From Lavandula angustifolia (Eukaryota; Streptophyta; Magnoliopsida; Lamiales; Lamiaceae), in the NCBI GenBank assembly GCA_028984105.1, contig CM054808.1, positions 4,946,012 through 5,010,011 on the forward strand: DNA of 64,000 nt. The letters run 5' to 3'. Below are positions 1 through 11,041 of the stretch, piece by piece; position 1 is the stretch's first letter, and each line of letters begins with the position of its first letter. A program made the position numbers and the translations under genes. The notes under the pieces were generated by a model. It did no database searches and was not told the DNA's origin. It was given only the letters and a program-made list of their open reading frames with translations.

Positions 1-993
1 CACTAAAAGTGAACTCCTTCGAAAGTTCTAAACTTAAGATCTAACAATATCGACTTAGAAAAGAGATCGAGGAACAACTACATAGATATCTCCCGAGATT
101 TCTAGTTCTTAGTTGGATGTAACAGATGAGTTTGCTAGAGTGTTTGAGAAAGTATTCGCGAGCTTCAAATCGTTTCTGTTCCCGTTGGTTCGTGTTGTGA
201 ACATTGGTCTCTTGTGGACGATCTCTTGATATAGTTGTGACCAATGCATAGATTCGTTGGAGAGGCCCATACCACGTGTCACAAGACTCCAAGAAAAAAC
301 GGCCATATAATTTTGAATGTCGCCGCACAGTGGTTGGCTTTATGTGCGTGAGAGCAGCTTTTATGTCAGAGCAGGTAAGCTTCGCTTGCTTCTCATTGGT
401 TGAGGTGTGGCGGTAGGTGAGAGTTGTCAGACAACAGTCTTCTAGCTGAGTTGACTTCCTCTGAACCTCGGACATAAGTATCCTCTGCTGACATCCGACT
501 GATAAAGGTCAGGCTGTCGATTTTCTTCGTATTGTCTGCAACTGAGTAGCAGCTCCTTCAGTAGATTCAGGCTGATCATACTGAGTCTTCTATCTGAGTC
601 GGCTGAAGAGTGATCTTCTACTGAGTGCTTTCAGCTTTTGACTCAAAGATAATCAACTGAGCTCTTCTCTCATTCAATTTATCAAGGATGATTGTACTGA
701 GTCTTCTGTCTGAGTCGGCTGAAGAGTGATCTTCTGCTGAGTGCTTCCAGCGATTGACTCTGAAGACTACTAAGCTCTACTAAACCGATGACTTGGGGAT
801 CTAGAACTTTAACTTGTCTACTGAAGTTCAGTCCAACAATTTACCTCTTACAGGACTTAGACAAAATAATCTAGAAAGATCAACGCAGGTCTAGTCTATT
901 ACATCATGTCGGTTCATCACACGCTCAGGGGTTAGGACAGAGGTTTTGGGATCTTCAATTCCTCATGACAATACAAATTAGTATCCCTATAAT
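1..993 (-). mobile_element. Ty1/copia LTR fragment, minus orientation
   Basis: The segment matches the reverse of the copia LTRs elsewhere in the window. It carries the CACGTG-containing U3 block near 280, the reversed segment that lies next to the CGACCAATGAGGAG box, many CTACTGAGTC-type motifs, and the reversed LTR start GGTTTTGGGATCTTCAA near 944. It begins inside the R/U5 side and is cut by the window edge. The limit near 993 is inferred from a C-rich tract at 991-1001 that resembles the reversed polypurine tract of the other copies. No coding potential was recognised; the short antisense ORFs here are LTR sequence. Confidence 0.7.
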
Positions 994-1893
994 TTCCCCC
1001 ACAAATCACGACTCATATTTACAAACTCTTTTGTCAGTAGTCTCTACATATATTACAATTTTCCTTTATTATATGAACTATGCGGAAACATCTACTGAGT
1101 CGTGTCCTACGAATTCCTCTAACGATGGTCTCCTGACCACTGACTCATATCCCTACAATGGTTGCTTCCGGTAAAAAAAAATTCAACACTCTAGGTGCAT
1201 GAGAGTGAGGACAACGTATGAGAAGTCGTATGAGAAGTAGGGATGGCAAAAAGGACCCAAACCCATCGGACCCAACCTGGACCCGCATGCAATGGGGCGG
1301 GTGGGGCGATTCCGGACCCGACCCGTACCGGGTTCGGGGCGGTTCCGATTCTTGCCGCGGACCCGCCCCGCCCCGTATAGACCCGCCGCGTATGGACCCG
1401 CCCCATAACAAATTAGAATTTAGAAATGTAAAAATTAGTATCCCTATAATTTCCCCCACAAATCACGACTCATATTTACAAACTCTTTTGTCAGTAGTCT
1501 CTACATATATTACAATTTCCCTTTATTATATGAACTATGCGGAAACATCTACTGAGTCGTGTCCTACGAGTTCCTCTAACGATGGTCTCCTGACCACTGA
1601 CTCATATCCCTACAATGGTTGCTTCCGGTAAAAAAAAATTCAACACTCTAGGTGCATGTGAGTGAGGACAACGTATGAGAAGTAGGGATGGCAAAAAGGA
1701 CCCGGACCCATCGGACCCAACTTGGACCCGCATGCAATGGGGCGGGTGGGGCGATTCCGGACCCAACCCGTACCAGGTCCGGGGCGGTTCCGATTCTTGC
1801 CGCGGACCCGCCCCGCCCCGCATAGACCCGCCGCGTATGGACCCGCCCCATAACAAATTATAATTTAGAAATGTAAAAATATTATTTGTGAGA
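981..1893. repeat. Tandem duplication, period about 457 bp, containing a hAT end
   Basis: Sequence starting GTATCCCTATAATTTCCCCC at 981 recurs almost unchanged at 1438. Each copy runs through the same flank into the first roughly 200 bp of a hAT-type element, whose terminus lies at 1238 and again at 1683. The first copy stops in the GC-rich subterminal region near 1437 and jumps back to the flank; the second continues through the whole element. The junction lies in a short AAATTAG-like microhomology. This points to a tandem duplication after the hAT insertion. Confidence 0.8.
1238..1437. mobile_element. Duplicated left end of the hAT element
   Basis: Starts with the same TAGGGATGGCAA terminus and the same preceding ATGAGAAG as the complete element, then the same GC-rich subterminal sequence, but ends abruptly at the tandem-duplication junction. 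It has no right terminus and should be immobile. A 12-bp local repeat (CGTATGAGAAGT twice) just before it distinguishes this copy. Confidence 0.8.
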
Positions 1894-3064
1894 TTCGAAC
1901 CCGCATCAATAATTTCTTTACATGCACTTATGTCGTTTGAACTAATGTTCACATTTGTTAATATTTTACATGTATATAGTTATATATAAGAATATAACAT
2001 ACTAAAATAAAAAAAATTCATACATCTAACAAAAAATTAGCTTATAAAATATAATATTAATTTTCTAGATTTCAATATACTATATTCAAATTGTAATTAC
2101 GGGCTTTTATTTCAAAAATGAAATTAATATTTTTATTTCCAAAATTTAAATATAAATTATTTTTTATTTCTAATTTTCTATTCTTTAATTGAAATGGATT
2201 ATATGTATAAATACAATTACAATTGAAAACTTTTTATAACAAGTGAAAATACATCTAATAAAAATACAATAAATATTAACTTTCTAGATTTCAATATATT
2301 ATGTTCAAATTTCTAATTTCTAATCATGAAAATGTATTTCGAAAATGAGATTAACATTATCTATATTAAAAATAAGTATTCATGAACTAATGAAAAATTA
2401 TAAATTCACAATTTAAAATTCTTTATAACTAATGAAAAATTACAAATTTACAATTGAGTTTTTTTTATAACAAATGAAAAACTACACTTTTATTATTCAT
2501 TAACTTCATTCATAAGTTCATAAGAATCACAACATATGAAAGTATACATAAGAAATTCATACTTTAATAAGAAACATAATATATGAAAGTATATTTAAAA
2601 AAAATAAAGAAATATGATGAATAAAAACTACAAAATATATTTGAAAGATGATTTTATTTTTGTGTTTTATTTTTATTTTTCACATGAAATATTAGTCATG
2701 CTTACTACAATCATTATATTTGATTAAAGTTACTACATTTTTTTATGTTTTAAATTAAAATTAATAAAATAACACTTTAAAATTATATATATTTTATGTT
2801 TATTTAAATTTAACAAATAAATTGTTGGTCTAGTGGTCAAGAGTGTTTGTAAATTTTTGGATGACCTGGGTTTGAGTTCTTGTGGAAACATAATTTTAAA
2901 TTTATTAATACTGAAAATATTTGCAGGTCCGCATAGGTCCGGGGGCGGGTCCTAAATTCTGGACCGTGCGGGTCCACGAGGCGGGTCCGGGTCCATTTTT
3001 TAAGGCGCAGGATAGGTCCGAGTCCAATGATACACGGGCCCGACCCGCAAAATTGCCATCCCTA
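1683..3064. mobile_element. Non-autonomous hAT-type DNA transposon, 1.38 kb
   Basis: The termini are inverted: TAGGGATGGCAA begins at 1683 and its reverse complement ends at 3064. Flanking 8-mers are ATGAGAAG (1675-1682) and ATGAGAAA (3065-3072), a one-mismatch 8-bp target duplication as expected for hAT elements. Subterminal regions are rich in GGACCCG/CGGGTCC and extremely GC-rich, while the interior (1870-2900) is AT-rich and has no transposase-like reading frame, so it is non-autonomous. The GC-rich ends create long Pro/Gly/Arg reading frames on both strands that should not be taken as genes. Confidence 0.85.
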
Positions 3065-3530
3065 ATGAGAAATTCTCTGGGTGCATGCAAGTAAGGACAA
3101 CACATGCTACAAATGAGACGAGTTTTTAGTTTTTCACGTAAAACACTAACTCTTTATTTTATTTTATTTTATTTTTCAATTTTCGGCCAAATTCTTCATT
3201 TGTTTATGATTTAAAAAAATAAAATCGGTAAAATAAATAAATCTGACCGGATTGAACTATTTGTATAGATGGTTCGGTTCCACGGTGAACACACTTCGAA
3301 CGGAAACGCGCCTAATCTTTTTTATGTATTGTGGTTCCTAATACACTGAAAAGCGAACAGAATAAGAGCCGTTACACCTATATGCATGGAGGATTAATAA
3401 AAAATAAGTTTATAAAGAGAATAATTTGAGAAATAGTTTTTATTTTTAAAATCTATTATGTAAATTCGCGCACTAATGCACCATACACGATAGCTCATCA
3501 CATTACTTTAATCAAAAAAATTTAGGTGCA
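3065..3530. other. Spacer with no recognised gene
   Basis: AT-rich sequence. The only structure noted is at 3077-3106, which resembles the flank left of the hAT element (GGTGCATG...GAGGACAAC-like). No supported reading frame. Confidence 0.5.
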
Positions 3531-3679
3531 CGTGTTGCATGTGCACCTATATCATTTTTTGCACATTTGCTATGCAATTATCTGCCCCTGTTCGAATTCG
3601 CGCCTGTTCGGATTTGCGCCCGCTGATATATGCAGATGTCATAATCTTTATTTTCATAATTTTTAATTTTTATTTTCAT

Positions 3680-4345
3680 TTTTTCAGGGACAGGTATTTC
3701 ATTTGTTGTGAACAAAAGTGATATTAATTGAGTATCATTTGTTTTAAAAAAATGTCATTTTAGTTTTCAACTTCTTCTACCATCACTTATGGAAGTGTCA
3801 TTTGTTTTCTAGAAAAGCATAATTTTTAGAGAATCAATTGCTTCTAACAAAAGTGTCATTGTTTTGAATAAAATGTCATTTGCAGGGTATTATCATTTAT
3901 ATACTATCAATTATTTTTGAAAAATATGTGATTTGTTTCACAAAAGTGTCATTAGTTTAGGAAATGAGTGTCAGTTGTTGTGAACAAAAGTGTTATTTGT
4001 TGTGAACAAATATGTTATTTATCTTAGAATGTCAATTACATTGAAGTAAAGTGTCAATAATAATTAAGGAATGTATCACTTTAATCCAATAATCATACGA
4101 AAGCACCGTTCAGTGATTTAGTAACCAAAATATGATCACCATAATAATTAGAAATGTTACTCAAATTTTCGTCAATCATAATTAACAAAAGTGTCAATTG
4201 TCTCGGAAGAGAGTGTCACATTCTCATATAGTGTCATTTACAATGAATATATGTATCAACCGCAATGAACAAAAATGTTGTTTATCTGAAAGTGTCAATC
4301 ACAGTGAAGTAAATTATCAATTATAATTAAGAAACATGTCAATTT
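3680..4345. repeat. Degenerate GTGTCATTTGTT repeat field, copy 1
   Basis: The words AAAAGTGTCATTTGTT, GTGTCAATT and GTTATTTGTTGTGAACAAA recur more than twenty times with irregular spacing of about 20-60 bp. Many are followed by GAACAAA, giving units close to GTGTCATTTGTTTTGAACAAAA. A related field lies at 48790-49235. Reading frames are short and broken, so this is noncoding repeat sequence of unknown origin, not a satellite with a fixed period. Confidence 0.7.
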
Positions 4346-5266
4346 AAACCAATAATCATACGAAACCAACCCTTATAATAACTTATGATCAGAAACCAAA
4401 CTCTAGTTGAGTTCTAAGAAAAAGAAGCCCGATGTTATTCTTCATCCACCCAAAAACACCTACTTAAAAAACTCAAATAACAATAAAGATTGTAATAACT
4501 TCATGTTAATTCAACCATGGCCTTCATAATTTTTATGCATAGACAATCATTAATGACACCAAGAGGCATCAAAAGGAAGACAAAAAAAAAATCAAAAAAC
4601 AAAACAAAATCTTATATATCCTTTTGCTTTTGCTTTACAACCTATCAACAAACTCCATTCAATCCAAGCATACTCTGTTGTAAACACGCGTTCTACAGAT
4701 TCAAACCAGAAGAGAGAGAGAGAGAGAGAGATAGATAGAGAGAGAGAGAGAGGCAAACACATTGTATAATCGCTAAACTCTTGTACCTGAATAAGAGAGA
4801 GAAAGCGAATCCTCATACGGCATATCTATAATCGATCTCAATAGGGGTGTCTCCGATCTCCCCTTCCTACAACAATGGTCGCCGAAGGCCAAAAGTTTAT
4901 CATGATGCGAGAGTTCACCCTATCTAGGAGCGAGAGATGCGAGAGTTTTCAAAGAGGCGAGAGAGATAAAGAGATAGAGAATGAGAGAGCGGAGGGAGAG
5001 AGTAGTGAATGAGGATCAGACTAGTTTAATTCGGCTAAAATCGGGCCACGTGCGACCTAACTGCAGGTGCAACTAAGCGCAGAGTAGTCTACCTCTATTT
5101 TAATAATTCATATTTACACACATGATCTCAAATCATTATAATTTACAGATTAGGTGAAGTAGGTGCGTAGATATATTAAACTTAAATACGAGTATATTTC
5201 ATAGAAAAGAATCTTATCTTTTTCATCAACACGTTTCACTCTCCAAAAATAAAATAATAAAACTCA
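4346..5266. other. Spacer with GA microsatellite
   Basis: No gene recognised. A GA-rich simple repeat with GATA interruptions occupies about 4708-4752, and looser AGAGAG tracts continue to about 5005. The purine-rich strand accounts for the small open frames here. Confidence 0.6.
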
Positions 5267-5268
5267 TA

Positions 5269-5472
5269 CTCCCTCCGCCCATTAGGACTGAGCACGATAA
5301 TTAAGATAGTGGAGGTAAATACGTAAAGTTGTGGTGTAAAAATATAAGGGGATGGGGTCCACTTGTTTAGATTGATTGTTGTCCACTCATTTATTTTCTT
5401 ATTTGGTATGTGACATAAATAATGGAACAACTAAAAAAGGTAGATGAGACATTAATAATGGGACGGATGGAG
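5269..5472. mobile_element. Stowaway-type MITE, 204 bp
   Basis: Terminal inverted repeats CTCCCTCCGCCC at 5269 and the reverse of CTCCATCCGTCCC at 5472, flanked on both sides by the dinucleotide TA (5267-5268 and 5473-5474). TA target duplication plus CTCCCTCCGT-type termini is diagnostic of Stowaway (Tc1/mariner-derived) MITEs of plants. Confidence 0.9.
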
Positions 5473-5570
5473 TATTTTTTATCATAAATAAATACTTTTT
5501 CCTCAATATATTTTTTTTATCAAAAGTATCGCGATTCCACCCAGTCCGAATCTTTTGGCCCATTCCCGCT

Positions 5571-5742
5571 GGACCACTTGGTGGCCCACCAATTACGCGG
5601 CAGTACGCGTGCATTGGTGGACCCCTAAGCCAATAAATTAATATTAAAGTGTAAAAAAGGTGGTCCATCAATACACGCATGGCGCCGCGTGATTAGTGGG
5701 CCACCAAGTGATCCACCGCTTCCACCAGTTACTCCACCCCTA
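5571..5742. repeat. Foldback inverted repeat upstream of clpC
   Basis: The stretch starting GGACCACTTGGTGGCCCACC at 5571 is repeated in inverse orientation at about 5660-5713, with roughly 53-nt arms at about 85 percent identity and a loop of about 40 nt. The right edge ends ACTCCACCCCTA, the reverse of a hAT-like TAGGGGTGGAGT terminus, so this may be a degraded foldback MITE. It sits a few hundred bp upstream of the ClpC start codon, within the probable promoter or 5' leader zone. Confidence 0.6.
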
Positions 5743-5839
5743 GGGCTAACCAATAAGAAGCCGGCTTCCTTGTAAAAATTCAGCGCTTTTCTTCTATATC
5801 TAACTAATAAATTCAGTAATCGCCCACACGTACACACAT

Positions 5840-6062
5840 AAGTAAAATTTCAAAACCAGAAACGCCGCCCTACGTTTGTCCTTCTCTTTCTCTCTCATCG
5901 TCCATCGGCTGAAACCTAATAATTTCATCGGCGGCGCATCCGGTGCATCTTTTATCCCTTTTTCGATCATTGAAACATCTAACTTTTTCGATGTTTATGT
6001 GATGCTTCAAATTAGAATATTTTTTGAGTCTTACCAATTTGATCCTAATATTATCTTTGCAG
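5840..6062 (+). other. Probable 5' leader and leader intron of clpC
   Basis: The open frame extends upstream of 6071, but the residues look like translated UTR or intron. A TTATCTTTGCAG acceptor-like site ends at 6062, nine bases before the ATG. Donor candidates are the GT at about 5874 (after CGCCGCCCTAC) and at about 5941. A leader intron is my inference; cDNA would settle it. No convincing TATA box was fixed. Confidence 0.45.
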
Positions 6063-6070
6063 TATCAGGA

Positions 6071-9000
6071 ATGTCACTTCAATTAACCACATTGCATTCA
6101 GTCTGTTTGGCGAAATCTGGGCAGTTCAATGGAACTAATAAGACTATGAGAATGCCGGCTACGATGTTATGTAGCGCTCGATCCGCTTCCGTCAGAGTGA
6201 ACAGTTTCTCAGGATTGAGGCAAGCTAATTCCATTGACCTTATGTTGCAGCAAAGCCAACACACGTTTCTATCAAAAGTTGCACCTGCAACCACCGCCGC
6301 CAACGGTAGACGAGTGAGAAAATCGCGAATGACTCCGCGAGCAATGTTTGAACGGTTTACGGAGAAAGCAATCAAGGTCGTTATGCTATCGCAGGAGGAG
6401 TCGAGGCGTCTGGGGCATAATTTCGTTGGTACAGAGCAGATACTGTTGGGGCTCATTGGTGAGGGAACTGGACTTGCTGCAAAGGTCCTCAAAGCCATAG
6501 GGATCAATTTGAAAGAAGCCCGTATTGCGGTTGAGAAGATAAGTGGACGGGGTAGTGGACTTATTGGTGTTGAGATACCATTCACCCCTCGCGCAAAGCG
6601 CCTGTTAGAACTCTCGCTTGAGGAAGCCCGCACACTTGGTAACTTTTTGAGTGTGCATTTATTTTTTAGTTTATGCATTTTTTATGTTTTCAGATACAGA
6701 TTTCATGACTTACAATGAAGTCTTGAAGTCTGATTGTTATTTTAGTATTTTTTTTTTTTTTTTGAGATTATGATTCACAGTTACTAAAGTGAAGTTAAAG
6801 ATTCACTTTCTTTATGGGTTTAGGACACAATTATATTGCAACAGAGCACCTGCTTCTGGCATTGATTCGTGAGGATGATGGTGTTGCTGCGCTTGTCCTT
6901 GAGAATTTAGGTGCTGACCTAAGTGACATTCGAACTCAGGCACGTATTGGGATATCCTTTGTAACATCTGCCTATTTTCTTTAATTTCACTAAGGTTGAA
7001 AGCTTTTGCATTTGGTAAAGTAGGTTATTAGAATGATAGGTCAGAACAGTGAGCATGCTACTGTTGGCGGACAAGGAAGCTCTTGCAACAAATTGCCTAC
7101 ACTAGAGGAGTATGGTACCGATTTGACCAAGCTTGCTGAAGAGGTAAATATTTAAATTTCTGAGGTTAGACACCTATGGAGGTGTTATAGAAGATGGGTC
7201 TTGTTTTTTTTAGGGTAAATTAGACCCTGTTTCTGGAAGGCATGGGCAAATTGAGCGCGTCATTCAAATTTTGGGAAGACGCACTAAAAATAATCCTTGC
7301 CTCGTTGGAGAACCAGGTGTCGGGAAAACAGCTGTTGCCGAGGGCCTTGCTCAAAGAATAGCCAGTGGGGATGTTCCAGAAACTATTGAGGGGAAAAAGG
7401 TGTGCTAGTACTTGTTTTGTTTGTTATATGAAATAGCTGCAAACTTAATGATTATATTAATCCTAGAACAATTCTATCACTAGAAGCGGATCAAGCTCTA
7501 TGTTAACATTGAGTTCTCTGTGAATCATGCTTTAGTCGGCCCATTGGTTGAGTATGGTCGTATGGGTTTGTGATAATTGTCCTAATTATGATCCATTTTG
7601 GCATTACGCTATCTGATGCTGATTGGTTTTGCATTTCAGTGAAATTTTATGCTCACATCAGAAACCCATATCCCAAATTAGAATTAACATTTTGTTTTCC
7701 TTCCTTTGGTGCTTTTTAAACATATCAGGTGATAACATTGGATATGGGTCTCCTTGTTGCTGGTACAAAATATCGTGGTGAATTTGAAGAAAGATTGAAG
7801 AAGCTGATGGAAGAGCTTAGGAAAAGTGATGACATTATACTTTTCATTGATGAAGTACACACTTTGATTGGAGCAGGAGCTGCGGAAGGGGCAATTGATG
7901 CTGCAAACATCTTGAAGCCTGCATTAGCTCGTGGTGAACTACAGGTTAGCTTCATAAGAATCATACAAATACGTGATTCGTTTAAAAATCATGTAAATTG
8001 CAAAGTTATGCTTGCCTGATGCTCGACCTATAATTCATATAGTTCGGACAAGAGCTTGTGACAAGAGTTGTGTGTGGACTTATTTTCATTCTCCCCCTTT
8101 ATTTTTCTCCTCTTAAATCCCTTTGATCTATTGACTTGCTTGTTTTTATTAAAATTATAATGCATCTTAGAACTTAGTTCCAATTATGAAGATGCACTCA
8201 AATATCATTGCTATGTCCTACACTTTGATAATGAGGTCATTGGTTGCTTAGGTACTAGTTACTTTATAAACTTGGATTTCAATTTAGTTAGATTTGTAGT
8301 AGCTATAAGCTTTTCCCCCCTACTAATTCTTTCCAGGACCTACATGTTCATAGGTGGTGCATTTTGATTCTTGTTTTAGTGGTAAGTCAGATAAGTTATG
8401 GGCATGTCTACATCATGCATATATGATAAGCAAGAATATCTTCTAACATGTGGCATTTTTTACGACCATGGAAAGTGTTATCTGGCTAGAATATATCTTT
8501 AATTGCTAGAGCATTGCATCTGATTTATTGCACTTGAAGCTGGGCTCCTGGTAAAATAATATGCTAATGTAATAATTTTTTTGCCCTATATTCGTAAGTT
8601 CGTAGTGTTTTCTCATTTGCGGATTTTTTGTGTGTCATAGCATATCTACCTAACAAGTAATACCAAGATGTATTGCAGTGTATTGGGGCCACTACGCTAG
8701 ATGAATATCGGAAACACATTGAGAAGGATCCTGCACTGGAAAGAAGGTTTCAACCTGTCAGGGTCCCTGAACCAACAGTTGGTGAAGCGATTGAGATTCT
8801 TAAAGGGCTCCGGGAGCGGTATGAGATACACCACAAGCTTCGTTACACGGATGAAGCTTTAGCTGCTGCGGCACAATTGTCCTATCAGTATATTAGGTAT
8901 TGCAGTGTCGAGGCACTTGTCTACATAATGATTGATATGGCCATATGATTTCATCCATCAGTTGGACTCAAACAGTCATGATTTAATTTTCTTCTTAACC

Positions 9001-10815
9001 CTATGAACAAAAAAAAAATGATTACATTATCAGTTTTTTGCTTAAACATAAATCTTTTTGTTTATACAGTTATCATGAACGTGAACGGAAGAATATTAAT
9101 GTACTCTTATATGCATACATTAGATAGCAATTGAGGAATCTAAATGAAAAGTTCAGTGAGGATGATTAGATTGACCGTGTAAAACTATTTGTTTCCATTC
9201 CCACAAATTACATGTCACTCTTTTGAGGCTAAAATAGTTGAAACATTTTGCTATTGAGCTTTAAATGAAGATTATCTTGCATGTTGCAGCGACCGTTTTC
9301 TGCCTGATAAAGCTATTGATTTGATTGATGAAGCTGGTTCACGTGTTCGACTTAGACATGCCCAGGTAATATTCTGACCTTATGACTTCATAAACCTTTT
9401 TCATTATGGTCATTATAATTCTCTTTCCATTTTTGCAGCTTCCTGAAGAAGCCAAGGAGCTTGAAAAGGAGATCAGGCAGATGACAAAGGAGAAGAATGA
9501 AGCTGCTCGAAGTCAAGACTTTGAGAAGGTAGTTGCACGTGATATCCATGCTGTTGGTCCTGAATATGCTTTAGAATTTAAATGTAGGTAGAAAGTAAAG
9601 TGTTAGGTTTTCAGTATTTTGTATGCTCTTTATTTGTAGGCGCAGGAGCTACGTGATAAAGAAATGGATCTTAAGGCACAGATGTCTGCTCTTGTTGAAA
9701 AAAACAAGGAAATGACCAAAGCAGAAAGTGAGGCTTGTGATGGAGGCCCTATTGTGACTGAAGTTGACATTCAGCATATTATTTCTGCGTGGACCGGCAT
9801 CCCTGTTGATAAGGTCTCAACTGATGAATCCGATCGGCTCCTCAAGATGGAGGAGACACTCCACACGAGGGTGATTGGGCAGGATGAAGCTGTCAAAGCC
9901 ATTAGTCGTGCTATACGTCGTGCCCGGGTTGGGCTGAAAAATCCTAACCGTCCCATTGCTAGCTTCATCTTCTCCGGTCCTACTGGTGTGGGGAAATCTG
10001 AATTAGCTAAAACGCTAGCTACCTATTATTTTGGATCTGAAGAAGCCATGGTCAGACTTGATATGAGCGAGTTCATGGAGAGACACACTGTTTCAAAGCT
10101 CATTGGGTCGCCTCCCGGATATGTTGGTTACACTGAAGGTGGACAGCTAACTGAGGCTGTTCGACGTCGTCCTTACACAGTCGTTCTTTTCGATGAGATT
10201 GAAAAAGCTCATCCTGATGTCTTCAACATGATGCTTCAAATTCTTGAAGATGGTAGGCTGACCGACAGTAAAGGTAGAACGATAGACTTCAAAAACACTC
10301 TTCTTATCATGACTTCAAACATCGGAAGTAATGTGATTGAGAAGGGAGGGCGCCGTATTGGTTTTGATCTAGATTACGATGAGAAGGACAGCAGTTACAA
10401 CCGGATCAAGAGCCTAGTGACTGAGGAGCTAAAACAATATTTCCGACCAGAATTCTTAAACAGACTGGATGAGATGATTGTATTCAGACAGCTTACGAAG
10501 CCAGAGGTGAAGGAGATATCTGATATCATGCTGAAGGAAGTGTTCAAGAGACTGGAAGGCAGGGATATCGAACTCAGAGTGACCGAGAGGTTTAGAGATA
10601 GGGTGGTGGAAGAAGGATATGACCCGAGCTACGGAGCGAGACCACTCAGACGAGCTATCATGAGACTATTAGAGGATAGCATGGCAGAGAAGATGCTTGC
10701 AGGTGAGATCAAAGAAGGTGATTCGGTTATCATTGATGTTGATTCTAATAGCAAAGTGATGGTTCTAAATGGTAGCAGTGGCGCAGTCGCTATTCCGGAA
10801 CCAGCGTTCGTGTAG
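6071..10815 (+). CDS. clpC: ATP-dependent Clp chaperone ClpC, plastid Hsp100
   Basis: HSP100 AAA+ unfoldase of the plastid stroma; the family feeds substrates to the ClpP/R protease and works at the import motor. Coding exons: 6071-6638, 6824-6939, 7024-7143, 7214-7399, 7729-7944, 8679-8896, 9290-9365, 9439-9528, 9640-10815, giving 2766 nt, 921 residues plus stop, the family's usual length. Residues 1-91 look like a transit peptide; the mature part starts near MFERFTEKAI at 92, followed by two Clp N repeats. Module 1 has Walker A GEPGVGKT at 300-307 and Walker B DE at 371-372. A UVR-like coiled coil lies near 505-545. Module 2 has Walker A GPTGVGKS at 643-650, pore loop GYVG at 690-693 and Walker B DE at 715-716. 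No key residue is missing. Intron 2 has a GC donor. I prefer the ATG at 6071 because it follows an acceptor-like TTTGCAG. ClpC1 and ClpC2 cannot be told apart here. Confidence 0.95.
6940..7023 (+). other. GC-AG intron 2 of clpC
   Basis: Exon 2 must end with the codons for ...RTQ (CGAACTCAG, last base 6939), and exon 3 must start GTTATTAGAATG at 7024 to keep the conserved protein frame. The first intron bases are therefore GC (CAG|GCACGT), and the last are AG. GC-AG introns are a known minority class spliced by the U2 spliceosome. Confidence 0.75.
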
Positions 10816-10936
10816 ATTTCGCTTTTCATTTGCTTATCTGCTACTGATTGATTGCTTATGGTTTCGATGCTTTTACTTGGGTCTTGAGTTATAGATGATC
10901 AATTTATACTTATTTACTAGGAGGAGGTAATATTCT

Positions 10937-11041
10937 TTTTATTTCATTACTGAAACAGCTCTTAATTATTTTGGTCAATTTTTGTTAAGAGGCAGTTTAT
11001 TTTTATTTCATTACTGAAACAGCTCTTAATTATTTTGGTCA
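10937..11041. repeat. 41-bp direct repeat downstream of clpC
   Basis: The 41-mer beginning TTTTATTTCATTACTGAAAC lies at 10937-10977 and again at 11001-11041, a spacing of 64 bp, without a visible mismatch. It falls in the probable 3' UTR or just past it. Confidence 0.8.

Noticed and set aside
1145..1952. Long Pro/Gly/Arg-rich ORFs on both strands
   Set aside because: They are the GC-rich subterminal regions of the hAT element and its duplicate; frames stay open on both strands only because of composition.
2821..2893. Candidate tRNA gene
   Set aside because: Has A-box- and B-box-like words but no credible acceptor stem or anticodon loop, and it lies in a hAT element.
3680..4345. Possible CRISPR-like or satellite array
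   Set aside because: Repeat units are degenerate with irregular spacing and no fixed spacers; the context is a plant nuclear genome.
4517..4816. ORFs on both strands across the GA microsatellite
   Set aside because: Produced by the simple repeat; low complexity and no conserved features.
6079..6678. 199-codon antisense ORF opposite ClpC exon 1
   Set aside because: Shadow of the real exon; no splice or start context and no family resemblance.
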